Assembly (NCBI GenBank): GCA_020199905.1 | Contig: JAIVJS010000001.1 | Span: forward strand, 1 to 61,068 | Direction: 5' to 3' | Source of the DNA: Acidobacteriota bacterium | GTDB taxonomy: Bacteria; Acidobacteriota; Thermoanaerobaculia; UBA5066; Gp7-AA6 | DNA: 61,068 nt | Shown: one piece after another, positions 7,662 to 17,762 of the stretch | How positions within the stretch are numbered: the stretch's first letter is position 1 | Layout of the letters: the number at the start of each line of letters is the position of its first letter | Notes under the pieces: generated by a model | What the model was told of the DNA's origin: nothing | Databases searched by the model: none | What the model saw: only the letters and a program-made list of their open reading frames with translations | Position numbers and translations under genes: made by a program

Positions 7662-9016
7662 GCGTAAGTAAGGCGAAGGCGTTCACGGTCGTCGTCGCGG
7701 GGCGTCCGAACGTCGGAAAGTCCGCGCTGTTCAACCGCCTCATCAGGCGCCGCCGGTCGATCGTGCACGACCTGCCCGGGATGACGCGGGACGTGCTCGA
7801 GGAGGAGGCCGAGCTTCCCGACGGGCGAACGTTCCGCCTCGTCGACACGGGCGGCTACGACCCGGAGGGCAAGGAGCACATCCCCAGGGAAGTGCGCGAC
7901 CGGGCCGCGGCGGCGATCCGCAACGCCGATCTCGTCCTCCTGACCATCGACGCCTCGGCGGGGATTCTGCCGGGCGATCGCGCCGCCGCCCGCATCGCGC
8001 GGCAGGCGGGGGTCGAGACCGTGGTCGCCGCCAACAAGATCGACCGCCGGGAGGGGAGCGAGGGCGAGGTCGAGGCCTGGGCGCTCGGATTCAACGAGGT
8101 GTTCGGGGTGTCCGCCGAACACGGCATCGGCGTCGAAGAGATCCTGGACGCGATCGCGGTACGCCTGCCCCCGCTTCCGAAAGGGGATCCGCCGCCGCAG
8201 GAGGCGAAGCCGCGGGAGATCGCTCTCGCGATGATCGGGCGCCCGAACGTCGGCAAGTCCTCGCTCGTGAACGCGCTCCTCGGCGAGGAACGGCTGATCG
8301 TCTCGGAGGTCGCCGGCACGACGCGCGACTCCGTGGACGCGCGGCTGGTGCGCGGCGAGGCGCGGTTCCGGCTGGTGGACACCGCGGGGATCCGCCGCAA
8401 AGGAAAGACCGAGCGCGGTCCGGAAGTTCTGTCGGTGGTCCAGGCGCGCAAGCGGATCGAGGAGTGCGACGTCGCCGCGCTCATTGTCGACGCCGCCAGC
8501 GGCGCGGCGTCCCAGGACGCGAAGGTTGCCTCGTACGTCAACGACGCCGGCAAGGGGCTGGTCCTGGTCGGAAACAAGTGGGACATCGCCGGGGGAGACA
8601 CGGGGGAGGCGAAGAAATTCGCCGCCGCGCTCGAGGACGAGATCCCCTTCGTCCGATGGGCGCCGCTCGTCCTGACCTCCGCGAAGACCGGGCGCGGAAT
8701 CGCGAAGGTCCTGGATGCCGCCGCGAAGGTCGCCGAGAACCGCTACCGCCGGATCTCGACGGGGGAGCTGAATCGCGTGCTCGGCCGCGCGCTGCGCGAC
8801 AAGGCGCCGCGGACGGCGTCGGGCAAGCGCATCAAGGTGTATTACGTGGCGCAGACGGGCGTCGCTCCTCCGACCTTCACCCTGGTCGCGAGCCGCGCCG
8901 AGGCCCTGCATTTCTCGGAATCGCGCCGCGTCGAGAACCTGGTGCGCGAAATGGCCGACTTCACCGGCTCGCCGATCCGGATCTCCGTGCGGGGCCGATC
9001 GAGGGAGGAGAAATAG
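7658..9016 (+). CDS. der: Ribosome biogenesis GTPase Der (EngA)
   Basis: A 452-residue double-Era GTPase that acts in maturation of the 50S ribosomal subunit. Two G domains are visible. The first has GRPNVGKS at residues 15-22, the DTGGY switch and NKID. The second has GRPNVGKS near residue 194, DTAGIRRK and NKWD. A KH-like C-terminal domain follows (about 355-440, KRIKVYYVAQTGVAPPTF). The GTG at 7658 overlaps the previous stop by four bases and gives the usual N-terminus. All nucleotide-binding motifs are intact. No frameshift is seen. Confidence 0.96.
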   Translation: MSVSKAKAFTVVVAGRPNVGKSALFNRLIRRRRSIVHDLPGMTRDVLEEEAELPDGRTFRLVDTGGYDPEGKEHIPREVRDRAAAAIRNADLVLLTIDASAGILPGDRAAARIARQAGVETVVAANKIDRREGSEGEVEAWALGFNEVFGVSAEHGIGVEEILDAIAVRLPPLPKGDPPPQEAKPREIALAMIGRPNVGKSSLVNALLGEERLIVSEVAGTTRDSVDARLVRGEARFRLVDTAGIRRKGKTERGPEVLSVVQARKRIEECDVAALIVDAASGAASQDAKVASYVNDAGKGLVLVGNKWDIAGGDTGEAKKFAAALEDEIPFVRWAPLVLTSAKTGRGIAKVLDAAAKVAENRYRRISTGELNRVLGRALRDKAPRTASGKRIKVYYVAQTGVAPPTFTLVASRAEALHFSESRRVENLVREMADFTGSPIRISVRGRSREEK

Positions 9017-9035
9017 CTGTCAGCTGTCAGCTCTC
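9015..9035 (+). repeat. Heptamer tandem repeat after der
   Basis: The stop codon of der is followed at once by AGCTGTC twice and AGCTCTC once. Downstream (about 9066-9107) lies a GC-rich stretch of Cs then Gs that can fold weakly. It may be a relic of a dispersed intergenic repeat or part of a terminator. Confidence 0.4.
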
Positions 9036-9182
9036 GAGATCGTTCGTTTGGTTCCCCCTGAACCTCTTGCCCCTTCGCCCGGGTGCGGGGAGAGGGCCGG
9101 GGGAGGGGCATCGGAAACACTCACCGTCCTGTGAACTGCCGCACGCCAATATCTGACAACCGGCACCCGAGAACTCGTTAAT

Positions 9183-9689
9183 ATGTCGGGAATGAAGAGC
9201 GAGCCGGAGTTCTACAAGCCGGCCGAAGCCTGCCGCATCGCCGAGGTGGCGCCGTACGTCCTGCGCTACTGGGAGACCGAGTTCCCTTCGCTCTCCGAGG
9301 GCAAGGAGAAAGGCGCGGCGCGGCTTTACACCGGACGCGACGTGCGCATCATCAGCCGCATCCGCGAGCTCCTCTACGACGAGGGCTTCACCGTCGCGGG
9401 CGCCAAGAAGCGGCTCGAGGCGGAAATCTCCGAAGGCCGATTCGACGACGGCCTGCAGCCCGCTCCGCCGCGCTCGGAGCAGAAGAAGCCGGCGAACCCG
9501 CCAGCCCCTCCCGTCATCGAGTCCCCCGAGACGGCGTTTCTCTCCGAGAGCTCTTCGCGCGGGGGAAAGACTGCGGTGGCTTCCGCCCGCAGGGCCGCGC
9601 CCGCGCCCGAGTTTCCCGACCGCAAGCGGGTCCTGAGAGAGCTGAAGGAGATCGCCAGGCTCCTCGACAGGCCTCGCCGCGCGCACTGA
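9183..9689 (+). CDS. MerR family transcriptional regulator
   Basis: A 168-residue DNA-binding protein. Residues about 8-80 form the MerR-type winged helix (FYKPAEACRIAEVAPYVLRY, then WETEF and ARLYTGRDVRIISRIRELLY). The start may be the ATG at 9183 or the one three codons later, which has GGGA close by. The C-terminal half is Pro/Ala-rich, low in complexity, and ends in a short helix. It lacks the cysteine or ligand-binding domain of metal- or drug-sensing MerR proteins. In many delta-type genomes a MerR gene of this type lies between ihfA and a tRNA-Pro. Here a tRNA-Pro follows at 75 bases, but no ihfA is upstream. Targets unknown. Confidence 0.85.
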   Translation: MSGMKSEPEFYKPAEACRIAEVAPYVLRYWETEFPSLSEGKEKGAARLYTGRDVRIISRIRELLYDEGFTVAGAKKRLEAEISEGRFDDGLQPAPPRSEQKKPANPPAPPVIESPETAFLSESSSRGGKTAVASARRAAPAPEFPDRKRVLRELKEIARLLDRPRRAH

Positions 9690-9763
9690 CGGAGTTCCGG
9701 CGCTCTACCGCTCCATGGCGTTTGACTCGCGGGGGCAACCCTGCTCAAATGCCCCCTTCCGGT

Positions 9764-9840
9764 CGGGACGTGGCGCAGTCTGGTAGCGTACCTGAATGGG
9801 GTTCAGGGGGTCCCGGGTTCGAATCCCGGCGTCCCGACCA
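9764..9840 (+). tRNA. tRNA-Pro (anticodon GGG)
   Basis: The acceptor arms CGGGACG (9764-9770) and CGTCCCG (9830-9836) pair fully. The discriminator A is at 9837 and CCA is encoded at 9838-9840. The anticodon stem CCTGA/TCAGG encloses the loop ATGGGGT, giving anticodon GGG for CCC proline codons. The T arm CCGGG-TTCGAAT-CCCGG is intact. The length is 77 bases. Confidence 0.95.
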
Positions 9841-9970
9841 ACCTGGATTCCGAAATCAGCGGGACGGGACGCTCGAGCCGACCCGCCGCCTTCTCGCCTC
9901 CCAGGGATTCGCGGCCTCATCGGCTGACGTGTTTGGTTTAGCATTTGACCGAGGTCACGCGGGGGCAGAC

Positions 9971-10213
9971 GTGCAGCGATCGCGCTACTGGTTTCCGGCA
10001 AAGCGTTACGGCTGGGGGTGGGGGCTTCCGAGTTCGTGGCAGGGTTGGGTCGTCTTCGCGGGCTTCTTCGTCCTTCTCGCCCTCGACGGGTATGTCTTCC
10101 GGCCAGGACACAACCTGCCGGCGTTCATCGCCTGCACGATCCTCCTGAGCCTGGCGCTTCTGGCCATCTGCTTTGCGAAAGGTGAGCCTCCGGCCTGGCG
10201 CTGGGGCAAGTGA
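9971..10213 (+). CDS. Small two-segment membrane protein
   Basis: An 80-residue protein starting at a GTG with GGGGG nearby. It opens with RYWFPAKRYGWGWGLPSSWQ, a signature I recall from an unnamed family of small bacterial inner-membrane proteins. Two hydrophobic segments follow (WVVFAGFFVLLALDGYVF and PAFIACTILLSLALLAICFA). It ends in a basic tail. It lies alone between tRNA-Pro and a convergent membrane protein gene. Function unknown. No ATG is available in this frame, and the family signature fixes the start to within a few codons. Confidence 0.7.
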   Translation: MQRSRYWFPAKRYGWGWGLPSSWQGWVVFAGFFVLLALDGYVFRPGHNLPAFIACTILLSLALLAICFAKGEPPAWRWGK

Positions 10214-10237
10214 GCTCGGCCTGAGCTCGGCCTGAGC
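10211..10237 (+). repeat. Short tandem repeat over a stop codon
   Basis: The unit TGAGCTCGGCC occurs twice, followed by a partial third copy (TGAGCCC). The first TGA is the stop codon of the small membrane protein gene. In the rest of the gap to 10452 I see no gene that I can support. Confidence 0.5.
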
Positions 10238-10452
10238 CCGGCGCGTAACTCGTCCCACAGGCGGATGGGGCCCGCTTCGACGAAGTCGCTGACATCGAAA
10301 AGCACCGTCCTCGTCGGCTTCACCGCCCCGGCCGCTGAGCCGCCAACTATCAAGCGCGACATGGCGGGACGTCAGCTTTCAGACCGTCGAACTGGAGTCC
10401 GTCTCAATCGCAGCCGGGTCACGTCCTCTGCGGAGAGTGAAGTCGCCCGGAC

Positions 10453-11640
10453 TCACCGTTGAACCCGGCGCATCCACCCTCCCGCCAATAAGCCTGCCCA
10501 GGAAGACACGATCGCGAGCACCGCGGCGGCGAAAATCCCGACTCCGCTCCAGCGGTCCAGAGGACCCGGCATGAACCCGTATCTCCATGGCGTCTCGGGA
10601 TGGAACCAGTAGGACCAGGTGCGATCTCCGCCGAAGAACCAGTTCCGTGATGCCGGCGTCATCTGAAAGGACGCGAAGGGCCACTGGACGGCGAGGAAGA
10701 CCGCGAGAAACGTCAGCCCGAGCGCGGCCGCGAGCCGTGCGTTCGGTCGACCATCAAAGCGCGACAGGAGACCATCGATCGCCACGGCCGGAAAGACGAT
10801 CAGGAGCGGGAAGCACATCGGAACCATCCGGGTAACAGGGTTGTAGATTGGTCCCAGCCGCGCCTGCGCGGGAAAGAGGGGAAGCAGCCAGTTCGTCAGC
10901 CCGATGATCCCCATCGACACTATTGCCACGCGCGTCGCCGGGAATCGCCGCCTGGAGGCTCTGGCGCTCGCGATCAAGAGCACCGGGAAGCTTTCGCACA
11001 CGATCGCGTAGAAGAGCCAGCCGTGCTGGTGGAATGGGAACGTGTGCTCGGCGAGGAACGTCGCCTGAAGCGCGACGAGCACGCCCGACACCCACACGTG
11101 CAGTGCGCCGATCATCGCGAGATCACGAGCAGCCGCGCGATTTTGAATCGAGACCGTCAGCAGCGTCGCGCCCGCGACGACGCACGCCATTCCCGCGGCG
11201 AGGACGGCGTGGGGTGGCGAGATCATGCGGACGTCGAGTCCGTAGGCCCTGTGCCACCAGTCGTCGAACGGAGCGGACGCGAGCATGGCGCCCGCTCCCC
11301 AGACCATGACCCACGCGCCCAGAGGACCCCGGAGAGGACCGACGGCGACCGAGGCCCGACGGTCGGGACCATCCCGAAAGGTCGCCCGGACGATGAGAGG
11401 AACGGCCGAGGCCGCCGCGAGCAGCCCGCCGAGATAGATCGCCACGTGGGCGGGATTCCAGAACGTGTCGCGGCCGATCGACCGGTGCCATGAGACGTCC
11501 CAGAGAAGACCCAGGACGATGCCGGTCGCTCCGGCCGCGCCGATGACGGCCGCGAATCGCGCGGATCGCTCGCCAGGGGCTCGAGGGCCGGGGGGACGAT
11601 CCGGGCCGGCGCCGACCGAATCGGACTGAGCGACCGCCAC
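10453..11640 (-). CDS. Integral membrane protein, unknown function
   Basis: A 395-residue protein with about nine or ten hydrophobic segments and a cytoplasm-like charged N-terminus. It starts at a GTG at 11640; no ATG is available before the first membrane segment. His residues sit next to membrane segments (DVSWHRSIGRDTFWNPAHV, FDDWWHRAYG, PPHAV, AEHTFPFHQHGW), which suggests a possible heme or metal site. That is inference; I cannot name the family. It is unlikely to be a simple transporter because no permease motif is visible. It lies downstream of and parallel to the secreted propeller gene that ends at 11684, with a gap of about 43 bases, so the two might be cotranscribed. Confidence 0.7.
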   Translation of the reverse strand: MAVAQSDSVGAGPDRPPGPRAPGERSARFAAVIGAAGATGIVLGLLWDVSWHRSIGRDTFWNPAHVAIYLGGLLAAASAVPLIVRATFRDGPDRRASVAVGPLRGPLGAWVMVWGAGAMLASAPFDDWWHRAYGLDVRMISPPHAVLAAGMACVVAGATLLTVSIQNRAAARDLAMIGALHVWVSGVLVALQATFLAEHTFPFHQHGWLFYAIVCESFPVLLIASARASRRRFPATRVAIVSMGIIGLTNWLLPLFPAQARLGPIYNPVTRMVPMCFPLLIVFPAVAIDGLLSRFDGRPNARLAAALGLTFLAVFLAVQWPFASFQMTPASRNWFFGGDRTWSYWFHPETPWRYGFMPGPLDRWSGVGIFAAAVLAIVSSWAGLLAGGWMRRVQR

Positions 11641-11683
11641 CGTGTTGAGCGGGCGCGCTAGCCGGGCTCCGACCTCTCGGATC

Positions 11684-13768
11684 TCACGGACACCGGAACG
11701 CCGCCGTGTCCTGGATCGGTTGAAAGGCGAGGTTCAAAGGATTGTCGTAAACCTTGACCCCTCCCGTCACCGTGTCCGTGACTCGCATCGTCACCTTGAC
11801 ATTGGTGAGGCCGCCCGCAAAGACCCAGTAGGAGTTGTTGAAGGCGCAACCGTTGACGATCTTGAACATCATCTCCAGGTTCGACGCGCTGAAGAACCAG
11901 ACGGCCGCAGTATCACTCGTCATCGGTACCATGGTCCCGACGCCCGATCCCGTCGCGGACTGCCAGGTGATGTTCACGGCAAACCGGCCGCCGTTCAGGC
12001 AGACGGTGGTCGCGCTGGCGACGCAGGGGGCGGAGGCGCCGGCGACCGTGATCGTCTTCGTGTACTCGTTGTCGGACTCGTTGGACTCTGAAATCACGCC
12101 CGTGGAGTCCCCCTTGATGCGGAGGGTGTGCGTTCCGGCGGGCAGCGCGCCGATCGAGAAGTCCTTGACGAAGACGTAGTAACTGAAATTTGCGTCGGGA
12201 GCGAGCAGTGGCGGATCCGAGTACCAGTTGCTTCGGAGGATTCCGTCCACGTAGAGCTCGACAAAGAAGCGCACGGAAGTCGCGGCAGTTCCGTTGTTGC
12301 CGACGGCCCAGTTCACGTAGAGAGTGTCGGTGGAGGCGAGCGTCGGGCTGTCGGTCGTGGTCCCGGGCGTCTTCGCGACGACGATCCTGTCAGACCATCC
12401 GCTCGGCACAATCGGAGTCAGATTCGGCAACCCTCCGCCCCCGGAGACGGTCACCGCCGTGGCGATCGGCGATCCGGCGACCGCCGGGATTCCGCTCGCC
12501 TGGATGCTGTAGTTCGAGTTGTTGACGCTCCCGGAGGTCGCCGTCACCGTCACGGTGAAGGAAACCGTCCCCGTTCCGCCGGCGTTGACGGTCCCGAGAG
12601 TCCAGGTCACCACTCCTCCGGCCGCGTTGCCGCCGCCGGATGCGCTGACGAACGTCGTGCCGGCGGGAATGGCGTCCTGAATGACCACGCCGCTCGCGCC
12701 CCCCGACCCGCTGTTCCTGTAGGTGATCGTGTAGGTGAGGGTCTGTCCGGAGATGACCGAGGCGGGAGCGCTCTTGCTGATCGTCAACGTCGGAGTCGCA
12801 CCGCTCGGCACGCTGATCCGGCCGATCTTGCCGGCGCTGTTCTCGGTGAACCACATGGCGCTGTCCGGCCCTCGGGTAATCGTCAAGGGGCCGCTGCCGC
12901 TGGTCGGGATCGTGAAGGGAGTCACGGTGCCGGTCGGCGTGATCCGGGATACGGTCCCACCGCCGTTGTCGGTGAACCAGAGATTGCCATCGGGGCCGGC
13001 GGCGATGCCGACCGGCGTGCCACCGGCGGCCACCGGAAACGTGGTCGCGACTCCGGCTGTGGTGATCTTGCCGACCTTGGTCGACAGCGGATCGGTGAAC
13101 CAGAGGTTCCCGTCCGGTCCGGACGCTATCAATGCCGGCCCGACGCCCGAATCGAGGGCGTACTCAGTGACGAGGCCCGCGGTCGTGATCCTGCCGATCT
13201 TGCTGCCCAGGACTTCCGTGAACCAGAGACTGTTGTCCGGTCCCTTGACGATGCCGACGGGCGACCCGCCGGCAGTGGGAATCGAAAAAAACGAAGCCGC
13301 GCCGCTCGTCGTCATCCGGCCGATCTGGTTGGCCTTGTTATCCGTGAACCAGAGCGCGCCGTCAGGGCCCGAGGCAATGTCCGCCGGGCCGCTCGCCGAA
13401 GACAGAGGAAACATGGTGACCACGCCCGAGGTCGTGATTCGCCCGATGCCTGGCAGTTTATTGTCGGTGAACCAGAGATTGCCATCCGGCCCGGACGTGA
13501 TGGCGGCCGGCGCCCCGTTTGCGTAAGCGAGCGCAAACTCCGTGATCACTCCGGACGGTGTGATTCGACCGATCTTCGATGTCGCGGACTCGACGAACCA
13601 GATGTTGCCGTCCGGCCCGGCTGTGATTCCGGCGGGACCGCTGTCGCTCGTCGGGATCGTGTACTCGGTGAAGGTCTGGCCCTCCGCGGATCGCCCCACC
13701 ACGACCCCGAGAACGACGCACGCGAAGATCAGGGTCTTTCTGAATCCGCCGCCGCTTCCTCGAAACAT
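11684..13768 (-). CDS. Secreted propeller with DUF11, CARDB and shared C-terminal module
   Basis: A 694-residue exported protein. The ATG at 13768 follows GGAGGGGGG and gives a signal peptide ending near SAEGQ. Seven blades of about 42 residues (about 30-330) repeat the GPDG-x-(L/I)WFT and IGRIT patterns of Vgb/NHL propellers and contain no histidine. Next comes a DUF11-type beta-sandwich (about 340-450: SGQTLTYTITYRNSGSGGAS). A CARDB-like domain follows (about 460-590), ending in ISESNESDNEYTKTI. The last 110 residues are the shared C-terminal module, with paired Cys (C-x7-CL), FAVNITW, VWFF, FNNSYWVFAGGLTNV and DTAAF, here extended by RCP. Probably a large surface or extracellular adhesin-like protein. 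Confidence 0.85.
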   Translation of the reverse strand: MFRGSGGGFRKTLIFACVVLGVVVGRSAEGQTFTEYTIPTSDSGPAGITAGPDGNIWFVESATSKIGRITPSGVITEFALAYANGAPAAITSGPDGNLWFTDNKLPGIGRITTSGVVTMFPLSSASGPADIASGPDGALWFTDNKANQIGRMTTSGAASFFSIPTAGGSPVGIVKGPDNSLWFTEVLGSKIGRITTAGLVTEYALDSGVGPALIASGPDGNLWFTDPLSTKVGKITTAGVATTFPVAAGGTPVGIAAGPDGNLWFTDNGGGTVSRITPTGTVTPFTIPTSGSGPLTITRGPDSAMWFTENSAGKIGRISVPSGATPTLTISKSAPASVISGQTLTYTITYRNSGSGGASGVVIQDAIPAGTTFVSASGGGNAAGGVVTWTLGTVNAGGTGTVSFTVTVTATSGSVNNSNYSIQASGIPAVAGSPIATAVTVSGGGGLPNLTPIVPSGWSDRIVVAKTPGTTTDSPTLASTDTLYVNWAVGNNGTAATSVRFFVELYVDGILRSNWYSDPPLLAPDANFSYYVFVKDFSIGALPAGTHTLRIKGDSTGVISESNESDNEYTKTITVAGASAPCVASATTVCLNGGRFAVNITWQSATGSGVGTMVPMTSDTAAVWFFSASNLEMMFKIVNGCAFNNSYWVFAGGLTNVKVTMRVTDTVTGGVKVYDNPLNLAFQPIQDTAAFRCP

Positions 13769-13901
13769 GTGTCCCCCCCTCCGGATGGTTGCGCGCCGGA
13801 TCGGCGCGCGGAATTCCGACAGAGAAAACCAGGAAAGCAACCGTCATGGCCCGAGCCGGGAAACCTTGGCGGGAAGCCTACCCCACACGGTCCGGCTGGG
13901 T

Positions 13902-15182
13902 CTACTCGTACCGGAGGGCTTCGATAGGATCCACGCGCGCCGCCCTGAGAGCGGGATACAAACCGAAAAACAGCCCGACCGCCGTCGAGACCAGAAGTCC
14001 CACCAGGGCGGACCAGAGCGGAACCTCCGTCGGCAGGGAAGAGACCGCCGCCCGAACCCCGCGGGCCACGAGCACACCGCAGAGCACCCCCCCCACGCCC
14101 CCGAGACCCGTGAGGGTCACCGCCTCGGTCGTGAACTGCCGCACGATGTCACGTCGACGCGCCCCGAGCGCTTTCCTGATGCCGATCTCGCGAGTGCGTT
14201 GAGTGACTGAAGCCAGCATGATGGTCATGACCCCGACCCCCCCGACCGCGAGGGAGATGAGGGCGACGACCATCATCGCGCCCGTAACGCCTCCCGTTAT
14301 TGCTCGAAACTGGCCGATCAGCTGATCGGGAGTCTCCGTCTCGAAGTCGTTTCCCCGGTCGAACGAGATCCTGCGCCGCTGGCGCAGCACCGCGGTCGCC
14401 TCCTCGATCAGGCGGCCGACCGCTTCCGGCCGTATCGGCACGCAGCTGATCCTGACGCCATCTTTGCGCACTTGGGATCCGAATTGCCGCACGAAGGTGC
14501 CCAGTGGAAGCACCACCTTGTTGTCCGGCGAATAGCCGAACTGCTCCCCCTTGCGGTCGAGCACGCCGAGGACGCGATAACGGACCCCGTTGACGGTGAT
14601 GGACCGCCCGACGGCGTGGACCCCCGGAAAGATCGCTTCCTGCACCTCCGAGCCGATGACGGCCAGGAACGCGTGGTGGTCCACTTCCGCCGCCGTGAAG
14701 AACCGGCCCTGCGCCACGCCATAGGCGTTGGCGGCCGGATAGTAGGAATCGGTGCCCAGGACGTACGGGCTGTTCGCCTCCGCGTTGCCGTTCCTGACGT
14801 GAATGTCCGCGTCGAAGTAGCCTGCGAGAGCCGATACCGCGCCGGCGGAAGGGCAAGAGCCGCGAATCGAAGCGACGTCGGCGATCGTCAGGTTCTTGCG
14901 CCTTCTCTCCTCTTCGCTCTGCGGGCCCGGAGGCCCGAAGTGGTCCCGGTACTTGGTGAAACCGATGCGCGTCGCGCCGAACGCCTGGAAATTGGAAATG
15001 ACCAGGTTGTTGAATCCCGTGATGACCGCGACCATGACGATCACCGTGGCGACGCCGACGACGATCCCAAGAGTCGTCAGGGCGGAGCGCAGGCGGTGCT
15101 CCCACATCGCCCGAAAAGCAAATCGGACGTTCTCGACGAAGCTCTGGCGAAACCTGCCGGCGAGCCGATTCATCCCCGTCAT
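13902..15182 (-). CDS. MacB-like ABC transporter permease
   Basis: A 426-residue inner-membrane protein. An N-terminal membrane helix ([20 protein letters not shown]) precedes a periplasmic MacB_PCD domain of about 220 residues. Three C-terminal helices form the FtsX domain, which contains [20 protein letters not shown] and ends in the family tail DPIEALRYE. It overlaps the upstream permease gene by four bases. MacB-type permeases couple ATP hydrolysis in the cytoplasm to work in the periplasm, but they need an ATPase. None is fused or encoded nearby. It resembles its upstream partner, so the two could form a heterodimer. Confidence 0.88.
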   Translation of the reverse strand: MTGMNRLAGRFRQSFVENVRFAFRAMWEHRLRSALTTLGIVVGVATVIVMVAVITGFNNLVISNFQAFGATRIGFTKYRDHFGPPGPQSEEERRRKNLTIADVASIRGSCPSAGAVSALAGYFDADIHVRNGNAEANSPYVLGTDSYYPAANAYGVAQGRFFTAAEVDHHAFLAVIGSEVQEAIFPGVHAVGRSITVNGVRYRVLGVLDRKGEQFGYSPDNKVVLPLGTFVRQFGSQVRKDGVRISCVPIRPEAVGRLIEEATAVLRQRRRISFDRGNDFETETPDQLIGQFRAITGGVTGAMMVVALISLAVGGVGVMTIMLASVTQRTREIGIRKALGARRRDIVRQFTTEAVTLTGLGGVGGVLCGVLVARGVRAAVSSLPTEVPLWSALVGLLVSTAVGLFFGLYPALRAARVDPIEALRYE

Positions 15183-16393
15183 TCGAAGCGCAGAGCCTCG
15201 ATGGGCGGCACGCGGGACGCCGCCAGCGCGGGAGCGATCCCGGCAGCGAGTCCGGTCAACAGGGCCAGTCCCAATCCGATCGCGGCGAACACGGGCCGCA
15301 CGTCCGCCGGGAACACCGGGGCGACGAGCTGCGCGGTGAGACTTCCGAGCAGGACCCCGATGACTCCGCCGGCGCCCGCCAACAAGGTCGCCTCGAGAAG
15401 GAACTGCCGCATGATGTCGCGGCGCCGCGCCCCGACCGCCATGCGCATGCCGATTTCACTCGTGCGCTCTACGACCGAGATGAACAGGATGTTGGCGATC
15501 ACGATCGCCCCGACGACCAGTGAAATCCCCGAAATCAGGACCATGAGTGCGAAGGCGCCGGAGGTCAGAGAACCCCAGAGCGTCTGCACGGCCTCCGACC
15601 CGACGATGCCGAAGGGGTCCTCGGAAGCGAAAGGCGTCTTCCGGAGCGAGCGCAGAAGCCGGCGGACCTCGTCCTGGGCCGCCTCCAGGCCCGCCAGACC
15701 TCGGCGCGGGCGGAGATAAATCGCGACCTCGTCGCTCGCCGTCAGAATTTTCTGGACCAGGGTGATGGGGGTAATCACGACGCTGTCCCGGTTCTGACCG
15801 AGGAAGTTGCCCTGGCGCGTCTGTGTTCCGATGACGCGCAAGGGATAGCCCCGCACGTAGATGGTCTGACCCACCGGATTGACGGTCGGAAAGAGCCTGT
15901 CCTTGACCTCCGAGCCCAGGATGGCCACGGCGGCCGCGTGCTCCTCCTCCGCGACCGTGAAAGTGCGCCCGGCGTCCAGATCGAGTCGCACCATCGACGC
16001 CATGTTTGCGGTGTGGCCGCGAATCTCGACGTCGGGGATCCGAAGCTTGCGGACATGCACGGCGTCCATATGTTTGGAAACGGCGCCGATCGCGGCGCAG
16101 GATCGGCACTCCCGCTCGATCCATCGCGCCTCCGCCAGTGTCATCGCCTTGCGCCTGCGCGCGAGAACGAATTCGACCCGGTTCCGGATGATCCCGTACT
16201 TGGTGAACACCAGGACGTCGGGATTCATGGCGAGGATTTTCGCCTGCACGAAGCCATTCAGCCCGCTGATGATGGAGATGACGGACACGACGGTCGCCAC
16301 GCCCATCACGATGCCGCAGAGCGTCAGGGCGGAACGAAGCCGGTGCCTGCGGATCGCCTCGACGGCCACCGCGAGGAGTTCCGAGAGACTCAC
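15179..16393 (-). CDS. MacB-like ABC transporter permease (second of pair)
   Basis: A 404-residue protein with the same layout as the downstream permease: an N-terminal helix ([21 protein letters not shown]), a periplasmic MacB_PCD domain, and an FtsX core with [20 protein letters not shown] and the tail PPIEALRFE. The four-base overlaps at both ends tie it into one operon with the adaptor gene upstream and the other permease downstream. It is clearly a divergent copy of its neighbour, not a recent duplicate. No ATPase gene is in the operon. The substrate cannot be told from sequence. Confidence 0.88.
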   Translation of the reverse strand: MSLSELLAVAVEAIRRHRLRSALTLCGIVMGVATVVSVISIISGLNGFVQAKILAMNPDVLVFTKYGIIRNRVEFVLARRRKAMTLAEARWIERECRSCAAIGAVSKHMDAVHVRKLRIPDVEIRGHTANMASMVRLDLDAGRTFTVAEEEHAAAVAILGSEVKDRLFPTVNPVGQTIYVRGYPLRVIGTQTRQGNFLGQNRDSVVITPITLVQKILTASDEVAIYLRPRRGLAGLEAAQDEVRRLLRSLRKTPFASEDPFGIVGSEAVQTLWGSLTSGAFALMVLISGISLVVGAIVIANILFISVVERTSEIGMRMAVGARRRDIMRQFLLEATLLAGAGGVIGVLLGSLTAQLVAPVFPADVRPVFAAIGLGLALLTGLAAGIAPALAASRVPPIEALRFE

Positions 16394-17661
16394 CGCGCTC
16401 TCGAAAGACCAGTCGCGACCTTGTCTGCCCCCTTTTCCTGAACCTCCAATCGAACGCGCTCGCCGTCTTTGAGGGTCCTCAGCGTCTTGAAGGGGCCGGT
16501 GACGATCATTTCGCCTCCCGAGAGGCCCTGAACCACCTCGGTCTCGAGCTCGTCCGAGATTCCCGGCACGATGGGCACGAACACGGCCCGGCCGTCCCGC
16601 ACGACGTAGACGCCCGATTCGATCTTCAGACGCCCAGCCGCCGTCTTCCCCCCGCCGGGAGAGTCCCGCGCGACGACCGCAGCCAGTGGGACCACGAGGA
16701 CGTCCGACTTAGATCCCGTCAGGATGTCCGCCGTAACCGAGAAGCCCGGTCGGATAGTCTCCGGCGGCCGCAACATCTTCACTCGCACTTTGAAGTTGAT
16801 CGCGTCGGAGGTCGACACGAGGCCCTGGAGATCCGGATCATCTCGCTCGATCGGTGAGCTCTCCACCTGCGTCACCAGACCTCTGAACTCTTCACCGGGA
16901 TAAGCCTCGGCCGAAAGGAGCGCGTTCTGACCGATGGCAACCCGGGGCACGTCGGTTTCGTCCACCATGAGTACCGCCTCTACCACCGACATGTCCGAGA
17001 TCGTCATCAGCCGCGTGCCCGGATTGTTCATCGTCCCGATCACCGTCACCTCCCCCTCCTTGATCGGCAGCGCCGTCACGATCCCGGCAATAGGGGAGCG
17101 GACGGTGGTCTTCGAAAGAGTGTCCCGCGAGGCCGCCAGGCTCGCGCGGTTCTGCTCGATGCGCCGTTCCGCAACTTCGAGATTGGAGACGGCCATGTCC
17201 CGAGCGGAACGTGCCCGGTCTAATTCGGCCTGGGGGAGGATGCGTGCGTCGAAGTTCTTTTTCGCGCGGTCGTACTCGTCTTCCGCCTGCCGCACGGCGG
17301 AGAGTGCCGAGTCGCGCGCCGCAAGGCTGCCCTGAAGCGCGGCATGGGAGCCCTGTTCCTCGGCAGCCGCCCGATTCCGATCGATCTGGAGGAGGAAATC
17401 CCCCTTCTTCACGCGTTCGCCGTTGCGGACCGCCAGATTCACGATTTGCCCCATCACCAGCGCCGACAGTTCGACCTTCTTCTCCGCCTGGACCTTGCCG
17501 TTGGCCGTGACTTTCGAAACGACGTCCTGCCGCGCGACCTTCGTTCCCGTCACGCGGGGCAGGAGCCGGTTGCGAGAGGAAATACCGGCCGCGACGACGA
17601 CGACCATGACGGCGGCGCCGAGATACAGCAGAACCCGGAAACCTCGGGACATCTTCTTCAT
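16390..17661 (-). CDS. MacA/HlyD-type periplasmic adaptor
   Basis: A 423-residue membrane fusion protein. An N-terminal membrane helix ([20 protein letters not shown]) leads into a lipoyl-like half-motif, a long coiled coil (about 100-190: [20 protein letters not shown] and onward), the second lipoyl half ([19 protein letters not shown]) and beta-barrel domains. I start it at the ATG at 17661. An upstream TTG at 17685 and an ATG at 17652 are alternatives, and none has a good ribosome site. It is the first gene of an operon with two MacB-like permeases. Adaptors like this link an inner-membrane machine to an outer-membrane channel; no TolC-like gene is in the window. It is divergent from the acyltransferase gene. 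Confidence 0.88.
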   Translation of the reverse strand: MKKMSRGFRVLLYLGAAVMVVVVAAGISSRNRLLPRVTGTKVARQDVVSKVTANGKVQAEKKVELSALVMGQIVNLAVRNGERVKKGDFLLQIDRNRAAAEEQGSHAALQGSLAARDSALSAVRQAEDEYDRAKKNFDARILPQAELDRARSARDMAVSNLEVAERRIEQNRASLAASRDTLSKTTVRSPIAGIVTALPIKEGEVTVIGTMNNPGTRLMTISDMSVVEAVLMVDETDVPRVAIGQNALLSAEAYPGEEFRGLVTQVESSPIERDDPDLQGLVSTSDAINFKVRVKMLRPPETIRPGFSVTADILTGSKSDVLVVPLAAVVARDSPGGGKTAAGRLKIESGVYVVRDGRAVFVPIVPGISDELETEVVQGLSGGEMIVTGPFKTLRTLKDGERVRLEVQEKGADKVATGLSRAR

Positions 17662-17762
17662 GAATGCGATCGATCGGTGTCGCAATTCTAATGGCGAGTT
17701 AGGATTTCCGCACGGTTACTTCCAGCGCACTCGTCTATCTGCGTCTGCTCTACCGTTTACCC

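Noticed and set aside
9705..10001. Minus-strand open frame across the tRNA-Pro gene
   Set aside because: It is antisense to an intact tRNA and to the start of a small membrane protein, and has no protein-like pattern of its own.
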